DNA of 64,000 nucleotides from Phycomyces blakesleeanus NRRL 1555(-) (lineage: Eukaryota; Mucoromycota; Mucoromycetes; Mucorales; Phycomycetaceae). The notes beneath the pieces are model-generated. The model worked only from the letters and a program-made list of their open reading frames with translations, searched no databases and was not told where the DNA came from. The position numbers were made by a program, and so were the translations under genes. The DNA is taken from the NCBI RefSeq assembly GCF_001638985.1, contig NW_017265143.1, positions 508,259 through 572,258 of the forward strand. The letters are read 5' to 3'. Positions 10,336 through 21,019 of the stretch are shown here, one piece after another. Position 1 is the stretch's first letter; every line of letters starts with the position of its first letter.

Positions 10336-12990
10336 TAGCAATCTATTTTTTTTATATATTTTTTAAAATAAACATCTCAACCTTTGCTCCTACAAAATTT
10401 ACAGCTGCTAGCTACATTATGCATAGAGTAATTGCTTTTTGAATAATGATCATGTGTATTTGTAAATTTTATGTAATTTAATTTTATTTAATACGAGGCA
10501 TTTTGGGGATCCTGCCTTGCGGCGGGATTTCTTATAGATAATAGAGAGTAAATTCAGATATTATACAAAGAATTCATTCAGTGTTGACAAGTAAAGTGGC
10601 AAAAACCTTCTTTAAAATGGCTCGGTATTTAAGAGATTACTTGATGACTTTTTAAAAGGCATGAATACAGTAGTTCACTGACTAATTTTTTTCTTCATTT
10701 GAGAAGAATCTAATGAAATTGTCTTAACAACATAGAAATTTAACGATTTTCTTATTTTTCCACTTTGTTTCTTTAATCACATCAACTAAGAAAAATGTAT
10801 AATAATCATTGAAAATTAAATTGCTATTTAAACTTAAAAAAAATCAATGAAAAATTTATTTTTCTATTAAATAAAGCTTTGACTGTATCAAAAACATCAG
10901 ATAATTCAAAGAATTTAGCAGTTTTGAAACCCTTGGAAACTTAACGAAATTTAGAGACTTCAAAGACATCAGAGATTTTAAATGATTCAATGATATTAGA
11001 AACATTCTTGTCATCATCATACACATATTATTATGCGTATACTATGTATAATATTAATTATGTGTCCAATTGAGATAAATAGTAGAGTAGTAGGTAAAGT
11101 TAGGGATCAAATGGCACACTATATAGCGATTAAATTTACACGAGAACTTTTATTTATCAAGACCGTTATAGAAATTTGATAGACTTTCATAAATTTAGAC
11201 AAATGGGTAGGGAATGCTTAAACTGATAACAGTATAAAAAGTACATAAGAAACTTTAAAAAGACGTATTATCATAAATGTTAGAATATGAGTATATAGTG
11301 TATGAAATTAATAAGAAAGAAACTAACAGTACAAGTGTAATTATTGCTATTTTATTTGAACCAAGGTTTTCAATTTTTGCATGGATCATTTTCATTTATG
11401 TTTTAGTATCAAATCTTTATAAGAATAAAACATTTAAATAAACTTGGACAAACAGTCTTTTCTTTCTTATAATAGTATGGTATTACTTATTAAATTGTCT
11501 CAATGGACACAATCAGTCTACCTCGTAGTAAATATAAACTGTTCCTGGATAGCTATTTGCACTCTGGTAAAAAGCACCGGTCGTATACTTAAATTCTAAG
11601 TCTATACAGGCGTTCACTATTCAGAGATCACTGGTTTAGATTTTCTACTACGAGTACTATGAAGGAAAATCTGAGGAAGTTACGTACCTAACTTGCTTAC
11701 ATTTTTACCAGTAGAAATCTTACAAACTTTTATTGCTTAAAATTGTTGCCTATTTCTCCTTTTGGGCTTTCTAACTTCATAAACCATATGGAACGACAAA
11801 AAAAGGCGACTTTAGTATAGAAAACTTTCAAAATCCCACTTTTAGCCTATCATTTCTTTTTGCAATTAATGCAAAAAAAAACTCCGTCCCTTCCCTATAC
11901 ACTGCAAATAAGAATAGTAATAATACTTATTAAATTGTTCAAATAATTTAATGATTTGCCAAATGGTACCTTAGGGTATATGGACATAATCAGACTAGAA
12001 ATATTATCCTCTTCTTCTCAGTAGTGTCATACTGGCACTTTTTCGCCTATCCCAATTGGCACTCTTAGTCTCACACGCCTCTGTTCCTTCCAAAATAGCT
12101 TCTCTTGAACTCACGATACTTTCAGCTTGATGAGCACAAGTGAGCCTCTCCGGGATCGTGCCATCATGTCGCAATTGGTGAATAATGCGTTATGGTATTA
12201 AGACATGAGGAAAATCTTGATTCCACAAAAAAGAGCAAAGTAAAACGAATCTATGTTTTCCAAAAAGTTTGGATTGACACATCTAGAATGATTTGTAAGA
12301 ATAAGAATAAAAAATAGTTATTGGATGTAATATCACAAAAGTTCACGGCAGATTATATTTAATGCTTAAAAGCTATATTACAGGCGCTGATTGGGAGCTT
12401 GCTTGAACTTTTCAAAATATTGGCCTTGAATACTAACACCATAGAAAAAAATCGTGCCTTGGTGTGTATTTTAGCCTACTTTCCCCGCTTCATGCCCTTG
12501 AGCTTTAATAATATTCAAGTATTTTTGCTCTGGTAATTAGGATTTTATTTACATATCAACATAGTTTTCTTTTTATTATTATACTGAGAAGACGTATTTA
12601 ATTTTGAGCTGCAATAAGAGCAAAAAATAAGGAAAAGGAGAGTTGAAACATATATATAAAAAGGGAAAATAGTGTTTAACCAAAAAAAAAGATCTGGGAA
12701 AGCAGTTGATAATATGCCTAATTTGTCATCTTAGTCTTGAAACTATCACAGAGTAAATTGTGTGGAGTACCCAATTTATGTAAATTACAGGTTTGTATGA
12801 CAGACGCGATATATGGACATTTGATTTTGTTTGTCAGACAGATGCTTCCATATACACTCAGAAGCTCGGTCTGTGCGTCGCTTTTCCCCTCGTACAAGTA
12901 AATATGTCCGTTTCCCAAAGAACTTCGATTTGAACGGGGAACATACCCAAACACAACTTTTTGCAAGTTTATTTCGATAACATAAATATT
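10336..12990. other. AT-rich gene-poor stretch with one possible coding remnant
   Basis: No complete gene seen. Two stretches are less AT-rich than the rest. Near 12010-12190 the minus strand reads about 58 codons (HQLRHDGTIPERLTCAHQ...) ending in TAA. At 12718-12966 the minus strand has an 82-codon frame of unknown kind. Neither matches a family I know. The rest is poly-A/T rich intergenic DNA. Confidence 0.4.
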
Positions 12991-13029
12991 ATAGGAGAGA
13001 GACAGTTATTTACATCTAAATTATATCAT

Positions 13030-14207
13030 CTATTTGATAACAAGGGCATTAGGAGGAGAAGCTACGCCACCAAATTTGTTGAGTGGTGCGCTGGAGAAGA
13101 AGAACTGGTATACACCGTCTTTGGCACAATCTTCGGCAAGAGCCTCAAGGAAGAACATTTCACCCAGAGGCATACCCCAACCGGACAGAAACATGGAATC
13201 TTCAAGTGTATTCACATAATAAGTAATCCATATTAACTAGCATCACCACATCTACTTTATTATACGTACGACATGTTCCAGCATAAGGGTTAATGAAGGG
13301 TAAAGCCTCAACACCAATGTTGTCCGAGGCAATTGCTGCAAAATGATGGTTCCACACCCATCTAAAGGTATCCTCACTAAATTTGAGACCAGCACTGTCA
13401 GGCAATTCACCTAAAGCGGCATTCAGAACAGGTAGGGTGTCTTCGGCTTTCTTCACTTCATAGCGAGCGGTCCATCCAGTACGCAGCAGTAAAATATCAC
13501 CTTCTTCAAACGTGACACCTTGGTGTGCAGCAACAGCGTCAAGCTCTTCCACAGTAATTTCATAACGCGTGAATGCATCGTAATCAGGGACATTAACTTC
13601 GGCCCAACGAGCAAAGTCTAACAGTACAGCCCGACCAACAATACCGCGGCGAGCCATGTGATGGACACCAATTTTACCATTCTTAGGATCCTTGATTTCT
13701 TCAGCACTGGTGTTGTTATAGAATTGACCAGAGGTTGACAGACAGAAGTGACGAAGACCATCCCATTGAGATGAGGCTTGAGTGTTGAAGCCATCATAGA
13801 CATCATCAAAAACCATATCACCGTGTATAGGCTTGATTATGTGGGTGCATGCATCACGGTTAAGCATGCCCATGTTAGGATTCTCGAGTTTCCAGTTAAG
13901 AGCAAATACATCACCGCGACTAACTAAGGAAGTAGCCTACACAGTAGAGTTAATTAAACTGAGATTAAATATGTGGATTGATTAAATGATTCAAACAAAG
14001 CTTGTCTGATAGTTATACCCATATATAGCTTTACTTTAAAGCAGAATTATAATGATGTGTCTTTACCTTGACAACCTTGTCAGGGGTCAATAAGTTCAGG
14101 GTACCGAGGTTATCATCCTCTCCCCAAAGTCCCCAAGCAGTATGAGGAGGGGCATTGGGATCAACTGGGAGTTCATCATATGTAGGAAGAGTAGACTCGG
14201 TAGACAT
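13030..14207 (-). CDS. Cyclase-family (kynurenine formamidase-like) hydrolase
   Basis: Three exons (14207-14067, 13936-13270, 13199-13030) give 325 aa in consistent phase; the last intron has a GTACGT donor. The protein belongs to the metal-dependent cyclase superfamily (PF04199), whose members include bacterial kynurenine formamidase. Landmarks are WGLWGEDDNLGTLNLLTP at the N-terminus and SSQWDGLRHFC at about residue 102, the position of the HxGTHxDxPxH metal motif, in its fungal QWDGLRH form. Further on come VHHMARRGIVGRAVLLDFARW, DILLLRTGWT, NHHFAAIASDNIGVEALP, and SGWGMPLGEMFFLEALAEDC then SSAPLNKFGGVASPPNA at the end. Splicing of the last intron restores the His in CHSMFLSGWG. The exact substrate is unknown. 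Its start codon is 199 bp from the 3' end of the G-patch gene on the same strand. Confidence 0.88.
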
Positions 14208-14405
14208 CTGTGCGATTTAGAAAACAAGAGATGAAGGAGCATGAGTTGGGATGAAGCAGGTTTATTTAACATGAAGATTATTAAGGACCGACAAACACAG
14301 TCAACTTTGCGTAACTTGTCAAGGTTTGAAGTCAATTGATTCCTTTTCATTACAATACTAAAAGCTTGTACTTAAAAGAAATTGTACTCATTCTAAAAGA
14401 GAACC

Positions 14406-15733
14406 TTAATGGTCGTCTTCTTGTTCTCCTGGGCAATTCTCTTTTAGGTCTTCAGGGCTGTCGTAACGAGCACCGCACCAGAAGCAATACACATACTTAT
14501 CGCGCAAATATGCGATAATACGATCGAGTTTATCAGTTGACTAAATACCAAAATTATACAAGTGTGTATGCGTGTGAGAATGTTAGTCAATAAAAAATAA
14601 TGTCTAGTATGAGGAGAGAGTTGGAGTGGCCCGCGCCCACCCCTTGTTTTTTTCTTTTAGCAAATAAGAAGACGTACGGATAATTCTTTCAACGCTTTTA
14701 GAGCTTCAGCTGGGTAGAAATCCTCGTAAGTTTCTTCACTCTTGTCCTCCCCTTCTGTAACAGGCTTTGGAACCAGTGTCCATAGAATATTTGACTGGAT
14801 ATATATGGTGTTACATTCTACCTTTATTGCACTACCATTATATCTTTACTGCTTCTAAACGTTACCTCTACACCCTGGATGTATACACAAAAATCAGGAT
14901 TCATTCGTATCAGGCATATTGTAAATCGTACATATGCATGTGAGCTCATAAGAATCATTGACACTTCCCACGGCTACAGAAAGCTAATCAAGTAAAACTT
15001 AACTGTTTCCTCATCTAACTTTTTACACAGACTTGCACAAGCCCCGATCCGACGTGTCAATTTTCCTTCCTTTGCTCGCTCGGCCATTGCCTCTCTATAT
15101 GCCATTGGATCCAATGCTACTCTTTTAGATGCCTCTTGAGCCTCTTTGACCTCTTGGGCCTCTTGCTCATCTCTTGCACGCTTAACACTTGATTCCATCC
15201 CAAGACCTTGTCTGCCTAAAACCATCAAAGTGGTGAGATGATATTTTTGTTGTGCTTAACCATTTATTATGAATATTTGAAAGGCGCTGAATTGAAATTA
15301 AGAGGGTTTTATTTAGATCCCTCTTTCTCTTTGTAGGACTTGCCTTTCTTTACTTCTACACTGATAGGTTCATGGATTCCAGCTGTTGAACTCTTTCCAA
15401 GTGTCATTCCAGTTCTTCATCATAAGCAATAAGGTTGATGTAGTGCAAAAATTAACAACTGTCATACAATTACATTTATGACATTCCTATAATGTAAACA
15501 TACTTGAATCCCATCTTCATCATTAACTTCATGCCTTTATTCTCTGAATCCATGGCTTTCTTTAACCCTTCCTCGCGAGCTTCTTGTTCCAGTTGAGCTC
15601 GTGGCTTAATGTAGGATTTTATCTGTTGATTATGCAAATGCTTTCGTCTTTTCTCGCTGTAAGTGAGTTGCTGGTTGGTTGCGTCTGCCTCCAAAAATTT
15701 GGTAGACATGTAATCATCTTCGTCCGAACTCAT
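14406..15733 (-). CDS. G-patch domain protein, GPATCH11-like
   Basis: Five exons (15733-15504, 15414-15344, 15215-15004, 14794-14678, 14540-14406), 254 aa. Residues about 68-101 form the G-patch, spliced across exons 1-3 (MKLMMKMGFK, TGMTLGKSS, GRQGLGMESS). A basic/acidic helical linker follows (QEAQEVKEAQEASKR). The C-terminus YVYCFWCGARYDSPEDLKEN then CPGEQEDDH is the hallmark of the DUF4187 domain that pairs with a G-patch in GPATCH11/CCDC75. G-patches activate DEAH helicases in RNA processing; animal GPATCH11 is reported as a nuclear and kinetochore-associated protein. Intron 2 starts with GC rather than GT (GCAAGT donor at 15343), which alone keeps the frame and yields VEVKKGRQGLG as in homologues. 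Confidence 0.88.
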
Positions 15734-15917
15734 CAATTAATCAATGGTTTATAAATCAATAATATAATGTAAAATTATAAAGATCTTTTTTTTGTTGGCC
15801 TTGAACAGTACCAACATACTCCGCTGGGCTGTCTTTCCGATGAATTTATATACTATAAAATACAGCCAGCCACACTTTCCTGAACCTGAAAGAATTCGGC
15901 AGGTCCAGCACAAACTC

Positions 15918-16020
15918 GGTGTGGACAGACTAAAAATTCGAAAAAAAAGTTTCAAAAAAAGGGCAAAACGAGCTCATCTTGAACTTGGCCAATCAGACTA
16001 ATTTATGACTGACCACACCT
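15918..16020. repeat. Second hairpin of the GTGTGGACAGA family
   Basis: GGTGTGGACAGACT at 15918-15931 faces an imperfect reverse complement (GACTGACCACACCT) at 16007-16020. The sequence just inside (AAAAATTCGAAAAAAAAGTTTC, AAAAAAAGGGCAAAA) resembles the arm at 7511. Further G/C-poor tracts with TTTGCCCTTTTTTT occur at 16230-16290, so the element may extend to about 16300. Confidence 0.45.
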
Positions 16021-16666
16021 TTCTTTAAAAAAAGTTCAAAACTAGTTCAAGTACATATTAGATAAGATTGTGCTTATAAAGCCTTCCCTGTCATTACGTG
16101 AAACCCTATTTTGCGAGTTATTCTAGATATCCCATTCTATGGCACATTTTTTCTATAAAAATGCTCTTTTTCTCAATTCTAGTGGCAATGGAACAATTAT
16201 AGCCAATCAGAGTCGTTTACAAACTGATCTTTTTTTTGCCCTTTTTTTACCCTTACTTTGCCCTTTTTTTTTACTCTTTTTTTAACTTGAAACTATCACA
16301 ACTCGACACCTTTATTACACGTACTCCTTTATTAAACAACTTCTTCAATAAGCCGAATGTCATTTATACTGGGGCTCATATTCACCCAATATTCATCCAA
16401 TATTCAGCTTGGCGAACAATTTATCAATTGATCGCAACTTTTGATTACATCAACCCCGTGAGCACTACCTCTTGGGTGTTTACCTCTTTGTTTTCTTTGT
16501 TTTCTTTTTTTTACCCTAAAGTATTTTGGAAAGCCGCATATTCACTGAGCTGGTAAGATTAGCTGTATAAATATAGAACGAATCCACATTGTGAATAAAT
16601 ATATAATAATTGAAATGTATAGTACAAACAAACGTCATATTCGCAAGTTTGAGAAAGAATAATCGA
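16021..16666. other. Upstream region of the first Fanzor-like relic
   Basis: Holds a 106-codon plus-strand frame (16236-16556) that starts in a low-complexity T-rich tract. Its last 80 codons (RTPLLNNFFNKPNVIYTGAH...) look more protein-like and end just before a GTAAGA (16554). It matches no family I know and could be a leader exon or chance. The remainder is AT-rich. Confidence 0.3.
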
Positions 16667-19600
16667 ATGCGTCGGAAAAAAACGCCGCAAGGAACTTTTT
16701 ACCAAGGAGTGAACACCTTGCCACCATCCTGTCTACAAAATAATACCAAACGAACCTTATCCGAAAGCTTTTCAGAAGAAAGTGTCAACAAAAGAAATCG
16801 TGTAGAAGGGCCGGTGAAAGACTTGGAGGAATGCTTCTTTAATTCGATGAGAGACCGCGTAGAAGAACTTGTCAAGCAAACTAAAACTCAAGATAAAACA
16901 AAAGAACTGAAAAACAAGCTCCTAAATGTAAAAACTCTACTGGCAGCAATAATAACGAACGCAGCACAACTTGCCAAGTGTGACAGAAAAGTAATGCGCT
17001 CACATATGGAGCACCGCCCTGGGCTAAGAAATGTTGAAGAATGGAAGAAGTTCGTATCTCAAAACCAACAAGATAGCTGAGGCTGCCGTAGGTTCGGTCG
17101 TAAAAGACACAGCTAAAGGATACTCTTCTGCCACTCCAACAAATAAACAGCCGTATGAAGAAATGAGAACGTGCACGGTCCAGATGAACAGCCTCTTCAG
17201 ATCGGATCTCTCTCCTATTGTAAAGACATTCGTGTGTATTAGATTACAAGATACGATGGTTAGAGCATCTTCAGCAGTGAGAGAACTTTTAATTTATCTA
17301 AAGTTAAACACCACTACTTTAGCTAAAGAAAAGGTCAATTTTCCCAGCAGTTCGATTTATCTTTTTCTTTAAATAAATTTTGAGAGCGTTTTCATCAATT
17401 AATTTTATCTTCCTATTAAATTTAATAGGAAGATAAAGAAAAGGGACTGTCTTTTATATTTAAAGTGAATTTAATCGAACTGCTGGGAGGACAAACTTTA
17501 GCTAAATCTTTAAATTTAATGTAAAAGTGGAGATAAAGTGGACTGCTGAAGATGCTCTGAAGATGCTCTACGCCAAATGCTGAATGATAGAAAGGAAGCT
17601 TCTGTGGAACACAGGCTCGTTGTTCAGGATTTGAACATCGTGGAAGAACAGCAAGATTTTCTGGAAGAGGAGGGGACTTTGGATGATGATGTTCCGGAAA
17701 GGAGGTTGAATCAACCCAAGTCCATAATCAAACACTTGGTCTTCAGCAATGATACGCCTGTATATTTAGAAGATGTCAAACATCACTCCTGAGGCCACCA
17801 CCACCGAGCAGTCAGTATGATTGTTGATCTGCAATACGTTGATGAAGTTCTTGCCTCCGAAAAAGCAATATCATGTAATTGCGTATCAGATGTATTTCTG
17901 TATCTTTGCAAACGACGTTCTTAAATATGCACTTTATACAAAGTTTACTCGCGCATTATGTCCTTCAAGATCATTCTCGTCATCAAGTGCACTACACCTG
18001 GATTCAGTTGCATTATATCAGCTATTGACCCAGAATATCGATCAAGAAAAGTCGGAAGAACCATCATTACATACCAACCAGCAAGAAAAGAAAGGGTATA
18101 GTAGAATGATACTCTATGGGTATAATAGGGATGAGCTGATAGGGTCTCAAGAAAAAGTGCGCCAAAACAAAGATGCCATATTTAACGCAGTATTTGATAT
18201 TGGAGAGATTCAGAAAGCATGTGAATCGTATGGTCTATCTTTTGCACATCGGATAACATGTCTGCCAGGAATGAAGACAGTACGATTATTGGGATCGAGA
18301 ATAAAAACCCACGGGAGCGTAACAGAGGAGACAGATCAGTCATATGAAGCACGGATCTTAAGAAACCCAAACGTTATACAAGAAGGACAAAAAACAAAGG
18401 ATGTTCTTTTTTCTGAGCTTCAAAGCTTAACAGAAGTCAAGGCACTTGAATCTGTCTGTAAAATAGAGCTAGATCTTCTGAAAGACAGTAACTTCCAAAG
18501 GAAAATCAAGGAATGTAAATCAAATTGGGGGACAACAGATGACAAGGATCAGTTATACCGGACGATTGAAAAATATAAAGAATCGAGATATAAATCTTAT
18601 TTGACGGTTAACAAGATCAGAAACGAACTCGCCGAAAAAAGACAACAGCTATATTTCCGACAGATGAAAATTCGTTTCAAATCAAAGCTCTATAATGTTA
18701 AAGATGTCCCTCAAGATAGCAGAGGTCAAATTGAGAAATGTGGTAAAGGTGTGACCAAGGTGGAGGACCGAACTGTTGTGAATCCTGGTGACTTTAACTA
18801 TGCGGGTACTGACAATGGCCTGGTGAATATGCCAACATCAATACCGATGTCGTTACAAAGAATGAGATTTCACCTAAAGCTTTTCAACTATTACACCGCG
18901 TTAAGCAAGGACTCAAATGAAGACAAGTATCGGCTTGAATCTATCTAAAGAAGAAGAATCATTCCTACATTTGCCATCAGTTACGAATACGAAGGCTAGT
19001 GCTGTTGATGTTGACTGTGGGTATTTTCGGCAACGAAAATATTTAGAAAGACGAAAGAAGTATACGGATGAAGGGGAAAAGGTCCAGTTAATAGAAGATT
19101 CGATGAGAGAATTGGAGTCGGCCCCTGTTGCTTCTAATGACATGGCCATCGGAAAATTTCGTGCTAAATACGATCAACGACAAAGCCTGCGGGATTTCTA
19201 CAATTCTCCAAAAATCATCAACAAAAAAAGACATGTAGAAATCCAACAGTATCGTTATCGGCATCTCCTCTGTCGGCGAGAGAGATTGGAATTGAAGCAT
19301 TCAGAGAGTAATAATTTGTTACCAATATTAGTATTGTATTCGATTTTTATTAACACGCATTTTTTTTGGGGGCTCAACAGATAAGTCGTCTTCAAAAAAG
19401 CCCTTGATATTCTTCATTGGTGATTGAGGGACCGGTGCCGGTTCTCGAGTCAAAGGCTTTGGAAAGTATGGTGGTAAGTGGAAGCAGAATATACATGGGG
19501 AAGCAGTTAATGTCTGCATCACAAATGAGTGCAAGACCTCCCGAACGTGTATATTCTGCTTTTCGCCTTTAACCAATCCGAGGATTCCTGGCAAAAAGAA

Positions 19601-19853
19601 AAGAAGTTACAAAGTCAACAAAGGAACCTTCCTTTGTATCAATCCTCGGTGCATAACTGTCAACAATCGATGTGCAAGTAAGCCGAGAGATGGACTTTCA
19701 GCTCTCGCCATTGCGCTGGTAGGCCTAAGCTCAGTTATATTTGGTGCCGCGCCACCTCCTTTTTACAACGTCAGCCAAATAACTGCTGAACATTATACAA
19801 AAATAACATCTGACTTCTGTACACGAAGAGACGATTTTGCAGCTACATTGTAG
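16667..19853 (+). pseudogene. Decayed Fanzor/TnpB-like gene (relic 1)
   Basis: A chain of plus-strand frames that reads as one broken gene. A 138-codon basic N-terminal part (16667-17080) is followed by a short frame cut by a 306-bp MITE (17263-17568). Then come 17577-17792 and 17821-18948, where DRTVVNPGDFNYAGTDNGLV sits in a RuvC-I-like position, and 18917-19300 in a third frame. The last part, 19428-19853 (141 codons), is fully open: KGFGKYGGKWKQNIHGEAV, then TNECKTSRTCIFC, then CINPRC, then RDGLSALAIALVGL. C-x2-C...C-x4-C followed by R-D-x-x-(S/N)-A-x-x-I is the OrfB zinc ribbon plus RuvC-III signature of IS605 TnpB and eukaryotic Fanzor nucleases. PLIFFIGD, then an in-frame TGA (19425-19427), then GTGAGS, precedes it. 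That the N-terminal frames belong to the same gene is inference. Confidence 0.6.
17263..17568. mobile_element. 306-bp MITE with TA target duplication
   Basis: Ends are GAGCATCTTCAGCAGT (left, 17263) and its reverse complement. TA flanks both sides (17261-17262 and 17569-17570), as in Tc1/mariner-type insertion. Much of the element is self-complementary: CCCAGCAGTTCGAT occurs inverted inside, and the centre (about 17404-17438) is a near-perfect palindrome TTATCTTCCTATTAAATTTAATAGGAAGATAA. It interrupts the Fanzor-like relic 1. The right end carries a short tandem duplication of the terminal motif (GATGCTC twice). Confidence 0.78.
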
Positions 19854-21019
19854 CTCTGGAGGTAAATATCATTGTATAGTATCAATGCTTCTGAATTTTT
19901 AATTTATTAATTAATATTATCATTTCTTTTTAAAAAAAAACTGAATAGAAACCTGTGGCTTCAATCTATACCACAAGTGATATCACCAAGTGTTTATATA
20001 TGTTTTCGTTAATCCTATGTAAAAAAAAGCATTTTCTAATGAAACAAGATATTTCATTTTAACTGTGCGTCTTAAAAATGCCTGGATTACCAAAAATTGC
20101 CCTCTTTCTCGTAGTGTTAGCAATCTATATTTGGATCTTAACGGTCTATGATAACAGCTATAATAAAGGAAATCACGTAAGTACAAATGAAATGTTTAAA
20201 CTTAATATAAAAGCACTTTTCTGTAATTGACTATATATATATATATATGTACGTTAATGATATACAATATCCTGTTTGAGATGGTTGTGTTTCCAAGGTA
20301 AATGTAAAAATGGGAATTTGTATTTTTATACAAAATTTCTCTTCTTTTCATCATAGAGCTATCGATCGACAATACACAAAATATACACTACGTTAATTCA
20401 CTAGCTTGTAAGAATTTATATAATTAAACTATAATCTATAGCATCCAGCAACAATATTCCTCATAAACGATTGATTATAGGCCTTCAAGGTAGACATAGA
20501 AATAAAATAATCGAAGTAATACAAATTTGGTCCAAATAGGCAAATTAAATATTAAAAATTGGCTATAAACCCAAATTAGTCGAGCATATTCTCTTTACAT
20601 AGTTAATTAACTTGGTTGGCTATATTAATATCCACCGTGTAAACGTTGTTTGATAATAACTCCTCCAATATTGATCTAAATAGTTCATTTTGATCTTAAA
20701 GTTTCCTCATAACATACACCTAAAAACCAAATCGAAATTTTGTGTTTCTTCTACTACGTAAAGTTGGGTATGAAGTCAATCGACGACGTTAATTGCTTAT
20801 TGGACGGATATGTGACAAATATACATTAAGATATCAACGTACAGTGTTTCTACTTGGGATTGAGAGGGGGGGTTGGATAAAAAGAAAATGATATCCAAAC
20901 ATTGATATTAGGTCTTTGAATTAAGTAAAAGCAATACTTAGATTTTACTTGTAAATATCTGGATCCCTTGGGAGGAGCGAAAAAAACTGTGTATGCGACA
21001 GCGACTCAATTTTGTCGAG
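19854..21019. other. AT-rich spacer between the two Fanzor-like relics
   Basis: No gene recognised. A TA dinucleotide tract lies near 20230. This spacer separates the 3' ends of the two oppositely oriented relics, so they converge here. Confidence 0.5.

Noticed and set aside
10500..10535. Imperfect hairpin GATCCTGCC...GGCGGGATT after the Tc1 relic
   Set aside because: Short, with mismatches; could be a transposon end but has no partner.
19328..19594. 88-codon minus-strand frame
   Set aside because: Lies opposite the zinc-ribbon module of Fanzor-like relic 1; no family match.
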